DNA of 64,000 bases, from positions 10,227,948 to 10,291,947 of the forward strand of contig NC_072453.1 of assembly GCF_027596085.1 (NCBI RefSeq). The letters run 5' to 3'. Positions 1 through 12,740 of this stretch are shown in pieces. Below the pieces are notes generated by a model. The model worked only from the letters and a program-made list of their open reading frames with translations. It searched no databases and was not told the DNA's origin. The translations under genes were made by a program, and so were the position numbers. Origin of the DNA: Anoplopoma fimbria. Lineage: Eukaryota > Chordata > Actinopteri > Perciformes > Anoplopomatidae. The first letter of the stretch is position 1. Each line of letters begins with the position of its first letter.

Positions 1-778
1 AGAATATCAAGAATCAGTCTCTTTTTATCTGAAACCTACTTTTATACAAACCGATGGGATTATGTGAACAGGTACATGAGGCTGTTACCACGACAGCTGC
101 GATTAACAATTATTGTCATTGTTCATTATTCTGCCCAGTTGAATGATGATTGCTTTGGTCTAAAGAAGGACAGGAAACGGTAAGACAAAGAAAAATGCCC
201 AGCACGATTCTGTTGAAGCTGATCTGTCTTCTTTGTCCATATTTGATATTTGGTTTTACCGTCACATCAGACAAACAAATGTTTGAAAAAGCGACTAAAG
301 ACAAGTAACTGTCAGAGGCAGAAATGTCAAAGGAGCTTTGATCGATTGGGGAGCAGATCATAAATCAAAGATTGAAGTGATGATCAACAATTGGTTATTC
401 CTAACAGACAATTTAATGACTTACTTAATGACTAACTATTTGAGATTGTATATAAATAATCAGATGAATCAGCACATCACTGTGCCCTTAGGAATATTAA
501 GATATAAGAGTATATTAAGAGTAGTTTGGTTATGCATTTGAAAAGGGTGTACCAGTGTGACTGGCAAAATGTGATTGTAGTCTTCTGAAGGAAAACGATC
601 TGGCTGATGGTGTCACATTGATTTCAGGAGTCATTAAAATCGTAGTAACAATTCTAGCTCATCAACTCAATAGTTTTGAACCAGGATATTCAAATCAAGA
701 AGCTTAAAAAATATAAAAAATAAAATGTAGTAGCGTGCAGCTTATATTTAGGTATTGGTTTGGAGTGAGTAAGAACAC
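1..778. other. Intergenic, no gene recognised
   Basis: AT-rich sequence with only short chance open frames on both strands. No splice-flanked frame, known protein motif or strong repeat was recognised. Confidence 0.6.
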
Positions 779-1165
779 TTAAGATAAGATAAGATAATCC
801 TTTATTAGTCCCGCAGCGGGGAAATTTGCAGGCTGACACTTGCATAGATTACTGCTGTACAACTTAATGGTGTAAACGAGTACCATCATGCACCAAAGCC
901 CCATAAACACCTGCATTTATGCACTCTCACCCACAACACACACACTCATGCATATTCACACTGACCTGCTCAGCCCAACAAACACTCACCTGTCTGTGTG
1001 ACACCATGTGATGCTGAAGGGAGGTGTTAATCTTTAGTTTTCTGCAGAGACAAGTGGGCCAGCTCATTCCAGCAGGTGACCGCTGTGCTACCGTGCAGCT
1101 CCTCGGAGAGCTTGTTCCACTCAGGTGCAGACACTCCTGCGACCGGGTCAGCATTTATTCCTTAC
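779..1165 (-). mobile_element. Retroelement 3' end fragment (LINE/SINE-like)
   Basis: Read on the minus strand, this ends in a tail of repeated TTATC units (plus strand: AAGATAAGATAAGATAA near 780-796). It is preceded by a segment of the form GGGACTAATAAAGGATTATC. A short tandem tail joined to an AATAAA-containing end is typical of fish non-LTR retroelements and SINEs that borrow their tails. I recognise the CCTTTATTAGTCCCGC segment as a widely repeated teleost sequence from memory. The family name is uncertain. No reverse transcriptase frame is present, so this is at most a truncated 3' piece. The right boundary is approximate. Confidence 0.5.
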
Positions 1166-2175
1166 AACCAAAAAAAAGGTAGGAATCCATCTGTAAAATC
1201 TATTGTTTGTTACACTTTGCTGAAATCATAACGTCAGACTGTTGAGTTCAATGTCAAATCTGGGAATGACCAAAAAAGGGATATTAAATCTAAATATCTT
1301 AGTATTTGTGTATGCAATATGAGCTGTATGAGACATTGTGGCCTTATTCAAGTATGAAGAGACTAAAAACCTGCTCATTTTATTTTAAATGCACTGAATT
1401 ATAATTGCATATTCCTTAAAATACTGCTGAATAAATAATAAACCAAAATCATAGTGTACATTAAATGTATTAGTTGGTGGTTGTTTGAAGGCATCACGCT
1501 GAGCTGAAACAATTCAGAGAAAGTGTAGGTTGTGGTCAGCAGAACAATCGGTAATCTGAGCTGCAGCTTTAAGAGCAGTAATCCAATGCCTGAATGGTTC
1601 AAAAACAGAACAAGATGTGGTCAAGGTGATAAGTAATGTTTTTGCATTCATGTTACACAATGAAATCTGATCAAATTCAGAGTCATCCGAGAGAAAAGGG
1701 TTAACATTGCCTGTATAGAAAACAACCACTGGCTGATTTAGTTTGATTTAAAAACGAAAGGGTGTTGTGTAAAGAAGATGTGACATCACTGCTGACACAA
1801 CAGGACTTATTGTTTCATAAATATGAGACTACTGATCTTTGAAACAGTGAATCACGCAATCGTTGCACGTCGGTCCTCAAGAAAAATCATACAGTAGTAG
1901 TCACAGAGTTTCGGTTCATTTAAACTCAGTGGCGCAGGTTTAAATACATAAACCCTCTAGACATGAGGAGGTGTGGACACACTCACCGAAATAGCAGAGC
2001 TCCACACTATCTTTTAGAAGTAGTTGCCAGGCAACCAGGCATCAGCTTTTGTTTGCTGACATTGAAAATATAGTTGCCATTTATAGTCGCGTCATATTTT
2101 GAGTTATTAACATACTACTAATGCAACAAATATTTTTCATATCTTGCTTTGGGGGTGAATGTTTTTCTGTCTCAT
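1166..2175. other. Intergenic, one X-box-like palindrome
   Basis: No gene recognised. The only notable motif is the palindrome GTTGCCAGGCAAC at 2023-2035, listed separately. Confidence 0.55.
2023..2035. promoter_or_regulatory. Candidate RFX X-box palindrome
   Basis: GTTGCCAGGCAAC is a 13-base perfect palindrome around a central A. It fits the X-box consensus (GTYNCC and RGNAAC half-sites) bound by RFX factors. No transcription start is evident nearby, so a regulatory role is only inferred from the match. Confidence 0.3.
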
Positions 2176-2375
2176 TGACTCTAATTGGACCATAATTTAC
2201 TAAATGAACATCATGCTGTATTGAAGAAGACTAGAAACTAGAGATTGAGACCATAAACTCATGTTTACAATGTTTACTGAGGGAATAAATCAAGAAAGAA
2301 GTAGAGTCATTTTCTCATAGACTTCTATACAAACAGAGGAGAATGCAGCTTTAAGACTGGAAGCATTGACTTCAC
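2176..2375 (-). repeat. Rep-A dispersed repeat, copy 1 (partial)
   Basis: On the minus strand this repeats, with few changes, the block also found at 39931, 51266 and 63748 (plus) and 25976 (minus). Recognisable segments include GTTTATGGTCTCAATCTCTAG, AATACAGCATGATGTTCATT and the left end TCTTAAAGCTGCATTCT. This copy lacks the CCATCAGGGGGCGACT segment between the left end and the AGAGGA motif, so it carries a small internal deletion. It also lacks the right half. No coding capacity is seen, so it is probably a non-autonomous element. Confidence 0.85.
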
Positions 2376-4185
2376 TTTTCAGACCCCGGAGGTGCAGACT
2401 GTTCTGTCTCCACAGTAGAAATCTCTGTCTGAAAGGTTAAATCCTGTGTCTGGTTTCAAGTTCTTCCTCTTTAAAAGCAACGTTTAACTATTTCTGGTGC
2501 AGCAAACTAAAACCAAACACTTTGGCGCTCCGGTCCACTTGGCACTTTGAAGATTGGATAAACCATTAACCTTCACACACAAATCCTGACTCGAGCATGT
2601 AGAAACGTCTCATCAAGGCTCAGCCCTCTGGCCTTTAAACGGCACGAGGAGAACTTCCTGTACAGATCAATGTCAACAGATTTGATACGTGTTTCTAGAA
2701 ATATTCCTGAAACAAGTGTAGACGTCTCAACCCGGCTGGCAAACGGTTCATTTGACAAGCGAGTGAGAGGTTAAGTGACTTGTTAAGATGGAAATATTGT
2801 CGCAGTGTTGAGGTTTTTGAAGGTCATTAGAGGTGGCAGAAAGCTCCGGGGCAGAGCCAAGACTAGCCACCCGTGTACACGGTTCTGTCCCAGTGAACCA
2901 CAGATGGGTGGCACAATGTCATTTGCAGTAAGTGAGCATGTAATGGAGTTGTAAGTGCCCCGAGCAGGAGAGGAAACAAGCCAATTGCTTAAGTTGTTTC
3001 CAGAGTTCATCCCTCGATGGTCAGCAGGGGGTGACGGGCCTTTAGTCCAACTTTAGAAACACAAAAGTTGCTCTTGTTATTGTGGAAAAACAATAAATCA
3101 AACCTCAAGAAATATCAATGCTTGCAGCTTTGTTCATGGAAAGTGCAGTGGAAACTTTATGCCAAAGGTCAGGATGTGTTGTGGTTGTAAGAGGTTGTTC
3201 TTTGTGAACGGCTTGTTTTGTACACAGAGCTGCTTGTTTCAGGTCATAAGCCTCCAAACATGGGCCGAGTGACTGTGGGGAAAACAGCTCAACCTAGTGG
3301 GTCAACACAAACACAGAACCATCAGGGCTCACGTGTATGCTCAGTGGGTAAAACCACAGTACTGTAAAAAACACTAATAACTTCATTAGCACAGCCTTTT
3401 AATGCTCAGCATGACGACTGGCCCATCATTTCCTTTAAAAAGAAAAGATTCCCACGTATTACAGTAGAATACAGTATATTTAGTCGACTGCAATTGGTGG
3501 AAATTCCTCCTCACAATCTTGAACCATTTAAAAAACATTCAGTGTTGATTAAAAACTCTTTTCGTGGCCCCGGTACTCCAGATGCCATTATGCTCTAAAT
3601 CACTCCGACAACAGTTACATCACGTTAAAAAATGTAGAATTAATAGTGGATTAAATTGTGTCTTGAGTTTATTAGCTGACACATGCAACAAGATGTTTCC
3701 GAATTTCATTTTTATGCTTGTGTTTAGACACTTGAAGAGCTCAGACTTTATTTATTTATTAGTGTATTTCACTTTCTTTATTAAAGTCCTTATTTTTTCC
3801 TTTTAGTCCAGGCACCAAAGGTGCAGGAAGATAAAATGACAGCAGAATTACTGTATGAACAGTAGCTCCATAATTGAATGATGAAAAACCTTATTATATA
3901 TAATATTTACTCTATTTTGCATTTAATTGGATTATAGTAAAGTTAAATAAATAATTAGCAATTCCATGATCTACTAATTCAAGGTATTTTTTATTTCGTT
4001 CTTCATGTTTTATGTATTAGCATTATTTAAAAAAGAGGGCTGCTTTTAAAAAGGTCCCTTTCATTACCAATTATCTGCCAATTATTTACTCAATTAACAA
4101 ATGAACTGCTCAGGGTTATAAACTGTCATAACATTGATCCCACACTATGACCCAGACAATTCTCTAAAGGGTGAATCAAGATATT
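2376..4185. other. Intergenic, no gene recognised
   Basis: Mixed-composition sequence with no supported exon, RNA gene or clear repeat. Short open frames here have no recognisable protein features. Confidence 0.55.
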
Positions 4186-4820
4186 AAAGTTGCAGTGTGT
4201 AGGATCTGGAGCCATCTAGGGGTGAGGTTGCAGATTGCAACCAACTGAAACTTCTAGTGGCTGACGCGAAATAGCAAATGGCTCAGTCTAGAGACAGCGT
4301 TTGGTTTATCCGTTCTGCGCTACTGTAGAAACACGATGATGCAACGTTCACTCAAAACTACCGAAGTCAACCTGATGGTGGCGCCTCAGAGGAAAAGTCA
4401 GAGGATAAAAAAAAGCTGTTAAGATTCATCCTCTGAGGACCATTGATGTGTGTGCAAAATGTTGCTTCAAAAATGTCTCCGGTAGCTGTTGATATATTTC
4501 AGTCTGGACCAAATCACACAACTACACACTGGGAATTTGATGAATAAATGATACAAACATGCTAAGAGAAAGAGTTGTAGGTGCTGCCTTTGTCAAGGTT
4601 AGAAGGAGCAATAAAGTTTGCCATTTTGGTTCGGACGACGGAGCCTCCATGTTGTTTTATAAATATAGGTGTAACCAGTCCCATTCCCATCAACCTGATT
4701 GGTTGATGCTTTTATTCAAGGTGAAAAAAGCAAAGAGAAATAGTCTTTGTCCTGCAAAAAATGACATTGCTTTTTTAATATTCGCGTTCTGTGTGAAAGT
4801 ATACAAAGTAAAATAAAACT
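4186..4820. repeat. Composite dispersed repeat
   Basis: It begins with GTTGCAGTGTGTAGGATCTG and GAGGTTGCAGATTGCAACCA, which I recognise from memory as a very common percomorph interspersed sequence. A middle part (about 4415-4515, TTCATCCTCTGAGGACCATT and CAGTCTGGACCAAA) resembles 31725-31840. The part with GCTGCCTTTGTCAAGGTTAG (about 4585-4655) resembles 30695-30775. This suggests one repeat nested in or joined to another. No coding frame was recognised. Confidence 0.55.
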
Positions 4821-7176
4821 ATTCGTAAAAACATATTAACAAGCGAATACATCGCACGATGCTAGTGCTAATGAGGACGTAAAAGATAACTGCATGTCTT
4901 GCACTTTTTAATCTTCTACAAACTGATTTCTGACAGAAAGAGGCTCGACTTCAGACTAACAACCTTTGAATGCTACACTCACTCACCGTCTCCTGGTTTT
5001 CCAGAAGGACGCTGCGTTTCTTTCTCCCTTCGTCCATGTCAGGGCAGTTAGGAGGGGATTATGGGAAGCCAATAGGACGTTATTTCTATGACCTCATGGA
5101 GTGAGCTCCACAGTCTGGCAGCGGGGACGTTCGCTGCAGCCAGGAGAAAGTGGAGTCTGTGACCGGAGCCCGGTTCACTCAGTCAGATAGCGGTGATTCA
5201 AACCCCATTTGTTTTGGGCGTAGAGGATGCTCTCAGTGGTTTGGCTGTGATTGATCCTTCCTCTGCCTGCAATCGCACCGTGACACTATTCCAGTTTCCA
5301 CATTCGTTTTTTTCCCAGACCAGTTCGGTCCAGTGGCTCTTCCTATGCTGGCCCTCTGACAGTTCTCTGACCTCCACCCAGAAAAAAAATAGGTCCTGGG
5401 CCATTGCTTTGGACAACAGCAAACCGTTGTGTGTTTACAGAGAGTGTAACGTTACTTATCCTGCTGTGGCACGGAAACAGTCCCCTTGTCATTTAACAGA
5501 TCTTTTGTATAAACACAATTAAAGTGTGTCATCTGTCTGTACCTGCAGTGTTTGATGTATTTACAGACTTTTAGCTGTTTTAATCAACCAATGCTTTAAG
5601 TTCTATATATTAGTTTTAATGGGCTTATTCCATTATGGACTTTGCCAAAAAGGAATTTTGTAAAAGTCCATCAGCAGAGTTGCAGTAAACCCAGAGTGGA
5701 GATATTTCTAAAAACTGTTACAGGTATGAGCCACATCTTACAGTAGGTTTTCTAGGTTTTCTTGGTTTATTGTACAAGAAAAAAGAAATAAAGTGGCACA
5801 AAGTTGCACATCAGTGGCAACCCAAACAAGAACTCCTGCAATAGGTTTTGTATCTCCAAGCAACTGCACCATTGTGATTAAATGTATTGACACAGTACAA
5901 GTAGGCAGGAAAAAGAAAACCGTAAATTCCCTAAACATTCCCACAGGGAGACAAAATATGAAAGAAAACCAATGATTTAAAGTATTTATATGTTTGTATT
6001 TATGGATTAATATTAGATGCTACAGGATGGAGAGCAGGATGTTGGAGATTCCCAGTGATCAGCCAATGTTTTTTGACACACGGAAGACTCAGCTGTTAGT
6101 TGTTTCCTCCATAAATAGTGTCCGGGAAAACAGAAAGAGTTGGAAAATGGGCATGACGGGGTTTTAGGTGAATGTCTGTTTTCTGTATCAGAGCTACGGG
6201 GAAAGCCCTCTGGGAGTATTCAGAATAATCTCTGTACACGTTGGAGCTTCAAAACATTCTGTAATTAAACTGATTTTTGTTGACTGAATTTATATTGTCA
6301 AATTTATCAAGATCTGTATTAGTTGTACTGCTTGTTTTAAACACATTTCTTTTTCCAGATATGTCATGCTAAAGCACATCTGCAATCTTGGGCTTCATTT
6401 TGCTTAAACAGGAAAATCATTTATAAAAATAAAAGAAGAAAGAGTAGGAAATGTGTATTTCTACAATACTCAATACTTTGGTGCAGAAGTTTACCTATCA
6501 AGACAAAATCTGGATTTCTGTGTCACGTTTGATCTCTGACCCACATTAAGATGTACACGTCCACAATCGACCGAAACACATATACACAGACAGCTTTCAG
6601 TCGCTGTTTGGTCTCGTCTGTCTGCTGCTGCAGTCATGACCTGCGTCACTCTAATGACCTTCTCTCAATGTTTTGGGTTGGTTTGACGGCAAAACAACAA
6701 ACTACTCTCAGTCCAAAGTGATAGATGTTAGAAAGTTGCAGATTTAGGACTCTGATCAGGGATTGATTTGGGTTGCAACGTAAATGCCATTAATTGCAAT
6801 TGCTTCCACAATATGATCAACAACAACAGAGAAATTTGGGACCCAAGATTGGAAATCATATCTGGCTTTACAAAGCTAAAAATTGTCTTTACATAGTTGT
6901 TTTTATTTATTATCTACGTCATCATTGTTTACGAACCGTAATATGGTCTCCTTCTTCACTAAACAATCAGTGTGTATATCTTCATGCGTTGTCTTATTAT
7001 CAAACTATACGTTGGGGTTATTCTTTGGGATACTTAAAAACACAATGTGTAAAACTTTCCTAGCTTTCCTAAGATTTCCTACTCCGGCACCCCAACTGGA
7101 GGTATCAAAAAAGACATTCAGGCATCTTTATTGTGAAGTCCATTTTGCCTAATGTTCTTTGCTATCTTCCCTCCAG
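4821..7176 (+). other. 5' flank or 5' intron of kcnj16
   Basis: No coding sequence recognised. The region ends with a pyrimidine-rich tract and AG (7175-7176) just before the kcnj16 start codon, so at least the right part is probably intron, with one or more non-coding first exons further left. A CCAAT box at 5069-5073 followed by moderately GC-rich sequence to about 5180 is one place a promoter could lie, but no clear TATA box or donor pair fixes an exon. Confidence 0.4.
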
Positions 7177-7186
7177 ACTCTGAAAG

Positions 7187-8488
7187 ATGCAAAAACAATA
7201 TACATCAGTGAGCCCCACCGATGACATCACCGCGAAGACCGAGAATGTACCTCAACCAAAGAAATACCGCTACATACGCAAAGAGGGCAGCTGTAACGTG
7301 GTGTTTCGCCATGTTCCCGAGGAGTGGCTGCTGTTCGTGACCGACATCTTCACCACCTTGGTGGAGATCAGATGGAGGGTGATGTTCCTGATCTTCGCCC
7401 TGTCTTACATCCTGTCCTGGCTTTTCTTCGGCATCCTCTACTGGGTTATCGCCCTCGCTCACGGTGACACCAGAAACATCACGAGTGAACCCTGCATGTA
7501 CCAGGTGCACAGCTTCACAGCCGCTTTCCTCTTCTCGCTCGAGACCCAAACAACCATTGGCTACGGTTACAGAGGGATGTCCGAGAACTGCATGATTGCC
7601 ATCATCATCGTCACCATACAAGATGTCATCAGCTGCTTCATCGACACGTTCGTCATCGGAATCGTTGTCGCCAAAATGGCCTCGGCCAGGAAGAGGGCGC
7701 AGACAGTTGGCTTCAGCAACTCTGCCGTCATCAATCTTCGAGACAGCTACTTGTGTCTTTCCTGGAGAGTCGGGGACTTCCGCCGGCACCACCTGGTGGA
7801 AGGGACTGCTCGCGCTCAGATCGTCCGTTCCACGGTACACACGACGGGGAAAATGGACGTGACATACGAAGATCTGGTCATCCAGCAGAGGGAAATCATC
7901 CTGGTCACACCTACTACCGTCTTCCACAGGATCGAACCCGGCAGCCCTCTGTACAATATGAGCTTGGTAGATCTTCGGAAATCAGACTTTGAGCTAGTGG
8001 TGTCTTTTACCTACACGGACGACTCCTCCGGTATGCTGCATCAGACGCGCACCTCGTACACTCCAGCTGAAATCCTCTGGGGTCAGCTGTTCCAGGAGAT
8101 GATCAGGGTCAGCCGGAGGCACTACAGGGTGGATTACACCTTGTTCAATCACACCGCCAAGGTGCTGGTGCCCGAGGTCAGTGCTGAGGAGTACGAACAC
8201 AAGAAGCAATGGCGGCCTTCTCCCCGACATTCGCCACGACATTCACCAAGGGGTTCCAAACGACATTCACCCAGGTCTTCACCGCGCCATTCCCCCAGCT
8301 CTTCCCCGCGCCCCTCTCCAAGGTCACACCATCAAAATCATCATGAAATGCTTCTGAAACCCCCAACGGTAACTGTGGAACTTGTGAACGATAGTTGCCC
8401 AGAACCAATTGTTTCAACGTCTCAAGCAGACAATCAACATCAAGACAGGTTGAATCTGCCAAATGACCTAACAAATATAGAAATATAA
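7187..8488 (+). CDS. kcnj16: Inward-rectifier potassium channel Kir5.1
   Basis: An uninterrupted 433-residue frame with full Kir architecture. The cytoplasmic N-terminus carries the RKEGSCNV block (31-38). TM1 is about 64-92. The extracellular loop has an N-glycosylation sequon (N97-I-T) and paired cysteines C103 and C135. The pore helix and filter are TTIGYGYR (G125-Y126-G127). TM2 is about 135-163, followed by the C-terminal cytoplasmic domain. It matches mammalian Kir5.1 best, for example the SARKRAQT segment after TM2 and HQTRTSY near 285-291. Mammalian Kir5.1 is about 418 residues and works chiefly in heteromers with Kir4.1/4.2 at epithelial and glial plasma membranes. Two oddities are seen: D153 in TM2, where mammalian Kir5.1 has Asn as I recall, and an SPR-rich tail at 343-380. 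The ATG has A at -3. Kir5.1 identity is strong; the gene precedes kcnj2 in the same direction. Confidence 0.95.
   Translation: MQKQYTSVSPTDDITAKTENVPQPKKYRYIRKEGSCNVVFRHVPEEWLLFVTDIFTTLVEIRWRVMFLIFALSYILSWLFFGILYWVIALAHGDTRNITSEPCMYQVHSFTAAFLFSLETQTTIGYGYRGMSENCMIAIIIVTIQDVISCFIDTFVIGIVVAKMASARKRAQTVGFSNSAVINLRDSYLCLSWRVGDFRRHHLVEGTARAQIVRSTVHTTGKMDVTYEDLVIQQREIILVTPTTVFHRIEPGSPLYNMSLVDLRKSDFELVVSFTYTDDSSGMLHQTRTSYTPAEILWGQLFQEMIRVSRRHYRVDYTLFNHTAKVLVPEVSAEEYEHKKQWRPSPRHSPRHSPRGSKRHSPRSSPRHSPSSSPRPSPRSHHQNHHEMLLKPPTVTVELVNDSCPEPIVSTSQADNQHQDRLNLPNDLTNIEI
8213..8344 (+). repeat. kcnj16: Coding Ser-Pro-Arg repeat in Kir5.1 tail
   Basis: Codons 343-386 encode imperfect repeats of the form SPRH, with eight Ser-Pro pairs between residues 345 and 378, then a His-rich stretch (HHQNHH). 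The DNA shows matching repeats of CCACGACATTC-like units, so it probably grew by slippage or unequal exchange. Ser-Pro next to Arg is a typical site for proline-directed kinases. I do not know this tail from mammalian Kir5.1. Confidence 0.8.
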
Positions 8489-8916
8489 AAGCAGAACCAT
8501 GATGATTGAGGCCGCCATCCATTAAGACATTGTTGTATTGAGGATGCTATTGAATCTCATTTACTGTAAGAATGAAGAAAGGGTTCTGGCTTCGTTTCTT
8601 TTTAGCATCAGATCTTTTGAAAGTGACACTTCTGCTTAAATTTGCTTAAATTTGAGTATCAAAGACTGAACCCCTGTAGGCTTGAAAGAAGGCGCCTTCC
8701 ATTAATTCCAATGATGCTACATGTAGTGCTAGGCAGCTAGCAAGCACTAGCCAAAAGGTAGCCGACAAACCACATATGCTACCTCTATCCATCATGTGAC
8801 CATCGCCTTTCAGATCATAGCGGTCACTTGGATGTCTCCCATTAAAAAAGCCCCACCTTCCCTTTCTAAAGACAGAAGAGCAACGCCTCTGGCTTGCCCT
8901 AGACTTCATATTAAGA

Positions 8917-8918
<2 letters not shown>

Positions 8919-8973
<55 letters not shown>
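8919..8973. repeat. (TA)n microsatellite
   Basis: An uninterrupted alternating AT run of about 55 bases, probably inside the kcnj16 3' UTR. Confidence 0.97.
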
Positions 8974-8974
<1 letters not shown>

Positions 8975-10236
8975 TTCTAAGCATTGGGAGAGGTTTTACA
9001 AACAATAATCTTTCATAGTTTAACAAGACAAAGTCTGCAGTCACACCAGTGACTTCTTTAGGTTTGAAAATGCTCACAATGATGATGCTAGTATGTTGAT
9101 GTTTAGCAGGTATAATGTTTACCACGTTCCCCATCTTAATTTAGCTTGTTGTTAGCCCATTGGAGCTTCCACCTGCTACTCTTTCATTTGTCAGGAGAAC
9201 TTTGTTTAGAGATGTGCTTAAGACTCAAAATGTCAACTGCAACAGGAATTCAGAATGACAAATGGTCGGGACGGATACTTACTTAAGCTGTTGTTATTGT
9301 GCACGGTTGGTTTGAAAAGTTTATGTGGATGTTTTGTCACTTTTGGAGTTCACTCTGACTGACGTGGAGTTAAGCTGACGACAGCGGCAAAGATACTACA
9401 GACTGTTACAGCCACCTTTCAAGCCTACAGGTAGTCAGTATTTGACGTATAAATTAGTTGGTGGAGTGTCACCATGACAACATCAAAATACAAAACCTAT
9501 AATGTACAGAGGCTTGCTATTTAAAATATAGATATATTTGAATGAATGAAGTCTTTAGAGGGTTATTGTAATATTCGGAAAAAGGTTATTGTGGATTTGA
9601 GGGCAAACAACGAAAGTCAAGTGGGTGAAAAGAAGTGTTTCTTCAATCAGTAAGCTCCAGGACAGTTTAAAGTTAAGTCACTGTGGATTGGGCAATCTGA
9701 GACGAGATATCATCTCAGATTTTGGATATCGTAAAATGGCATGTGTCTTTTCCTGGTTTTAAAGGCGGCATTACAGTAAAGTGATGCATTTTTCTGAACT
9801 TACCAGACTGTTTTAGCTGTTATATTATTTGCCTTTATTTTATTTTTTCCATATCACCTAGTTCCACTTGTAAATAATCTGAAGTCATAGGCAAGCGTGT
9901 AAATGTAAAGTTTTCTTTATGTTTGTGGTGGTGGAATCCCATTTGTTGAGTAATTACCGGGAGGTCAGGCAATTCAAAAACAGAACATCGAAAAGTCTCA
10001 CACAAAAAATAAGTGAACTTCTTTGTGATGAAGCCGGTTTATTAACTAGGCTTTTGCAAATGACAAATAATATTTTGCTTCCTTGAATATCTGATGAACA
10101 CAAGAACATGAGCTGTTATGATGAACTGACCAAATGTATTTCTGATTTTGTTCATTTAGCATCACCTGAAATCACCAGATTTGATAGAACATTAGAACAG
10201 CATTGCTCTTAAGACATAACCAGCGTCAACAATTCT

Positions 10237-10242
10237 AATAAA
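10237..10242 (+). terminator. kcnj16: Candidate kcnj16 poly(A) signal
   Basis: AATAAA followed by T- and TG-rich sequence (GTGATGTTTAAATGTCTG), as expected of a cleavage site. It lies 1.75 kb after the stop codon. Other weaker signals could be used instead. Confidence 0.35.
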
Positions 10243-11425
<1,183 letters not shown>

Positions 11426-11521
11426 AATTCAAGCCTCCAGCTCTCCACCTTGTGGCCCACATGCAGCACTGGTTGCTGCTGCATGCATGGCTCTCTTTAC
11501 TGCTGGAAATTGGGCATGGAG

Positions 11522-11526
<5 letters not shown>

Positions 11527-11607
<81 letters not shown>
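11527..11607. repeat. (AC)40 microsatellite
   Basis: A pure AC run of 80 bases, complementary to the (TG)n run at 11317-11423. Confidence 0.98.
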
Positions 11608-11608
<1 letters not shown>

Positions 11609-12440
11609 CGTGCACGGTTCAGTGACACAGGTGGTTTGGGCTAAATATATGTGCTGCTATAAATAACCAAAACTAAAAATAAGATCCTCAGAATCCCCCA
11701 AAAAAGGAATCTAGCAGCTCAAAAGCTTTTTTTTTGTAACAAAGATGTAGTTGCGGGTTAATGCGGAGCAGGAAGAATGATTTAGACAACGGCTTTAAGA
11801 AAACACGGCCACGGCCTGACCTGAAATTATAGGGCAACAGATGCATAGTCTAAACATCCGAAGCAACTCGATAGCTCAGTGGAGAAAGACAGTCATATCA
11901 GGCATGGAGGCCTTTATTGAGTGAGTCATTCTTTCCAACAGAACACTTTTTCCATGCCCACATTTAAAAAATGAGATCTATAAACACCAGGGATATCACA
12001 AAAAAGAATAATAAGAATAATAATAATGAGAGTGACAGGCGGTTGATGTGTTCACTGTCAGCAGCAGGTGGTAACAAGGACACCGGTCACACTGATTGGA
12101 GGGTTTTAATTCGTCTGCAGAAAGAAAACTTTTTTGTTTTGTTTTGTCTCTAATGTTCAAAGTTACAGCATATCTGTTTCCTTATTGTAAGAATTCAAAC
12201 TTTTATGCAGAGCTTAAAAAACTGAATCTGTAAACTGTGTGTTTGATATAAATCTATGAAGAAGTAGTGCCATGAACCAGATTTAAGCTCTACATGAAAA
12301 AGCCTAAATGTATCATTTTCTGGTATTTACTTTTGTTTAAATCTATTTTTTTCCTTCCTCCTCTTATTTCTATTAAACCCTCTGATTGAGGATGAAGTGG
12401 CGTCGCTCAATTACAGTCAAATTGCTCTGCGTGGTTTGCA
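11608..12440. other. kcnj2 upstream flank
   Basis: AT-rich sequence with no gene recognised. It becomes GC-rich at about 12450. Confidence 0.5.
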
Positions 12441-12740
12441 TGTTGCGTTCAGGACGCACCGGCCACACACACGCATGAAACGGCTCAGAAACCCGGTCTG
12501 CTCGGTGCGCGCGCCGCCCCCGGCCCATGGCGAGAGGAGGGGCGCGCGCAGCCATGTGGGCGGGCCCGGGCCGGTGCGTGCCGTTTAAAACGCTTTGGGG
12601 GAACTCGTAGCGAAGCACATTACCGAGACCGGTCCTCCGGAGATGTGAGGGACGAGGTTCAAACTTCAAACTTTATCCTGCTCCAAAAACAAAAACAACA
12701 AGCGCGCGGGAAACGACTTCGAGGCTCGCGGCTGGATTAT
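12441..12740 (+). promoter_or_regulatory. kcnj2: kcnj2 CpG-rich core promoter
   Basis: A dense run of CpG dinucleotides in otherwise CpG-poor DNA, with a GC box GGGCGGG at 12558-12564 and a TATA-like TTTAAAA at 12584-12590. A start site about 25-30 bases downstream (near 12612-12620) would put the transcript start just ahead of the exon 1 donor at 12777. Position and composition both fit the promoter of kcnj2. Confidence 0.65.

Larger units (their letters stand above)
7177..8488 (+). other. kcnj16: kcnj16 coding exon start (splice acceptor at 7175-7176)
   Basis: The tract TTCTTTGCTATCTTCCCTCCAG ends at 7176, giving a good 3' splice site ten bases before the ATG. Mammalian KCNJ16 also has non-coding upstream exons and a single coding exon, so a spliced 5' UTR is likely. 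The upstream exon or exons could not be placed. Confidence 0.6.
8489..10242 (+). other. kcnj16: Probable kcnj16 3' UTR
   Basis: No gene is recognised between the kcnj16 stop and a candidate AATAAA signal at 10237-10242. The stretch contains a (TA)n microsatellite at 8919-8973. The extent is inferred only from the poly(A) signal. Confidence 0.4.

Noticed and set aside
779..800. Triple GATA motif as a regulatory element
   Set aside because: The GATAA units are the tandem tail of a retroelement end, a simpler explanation than a factor-binding cluster.
7205..7927. 240-codon open frame antisense to kcnj16
   Set aside because: It lies entirely within the Kir5.1 coding sequence on the other strand and reflects codon bias of the real gene.
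12441..12740. The 98-codon minus-strand frame over the kcnj2 CpG island as a divergent gene
   Set aside because: Open frames are expected by chance in GC-rich DNA, and no start, donor or protein motif supports it.
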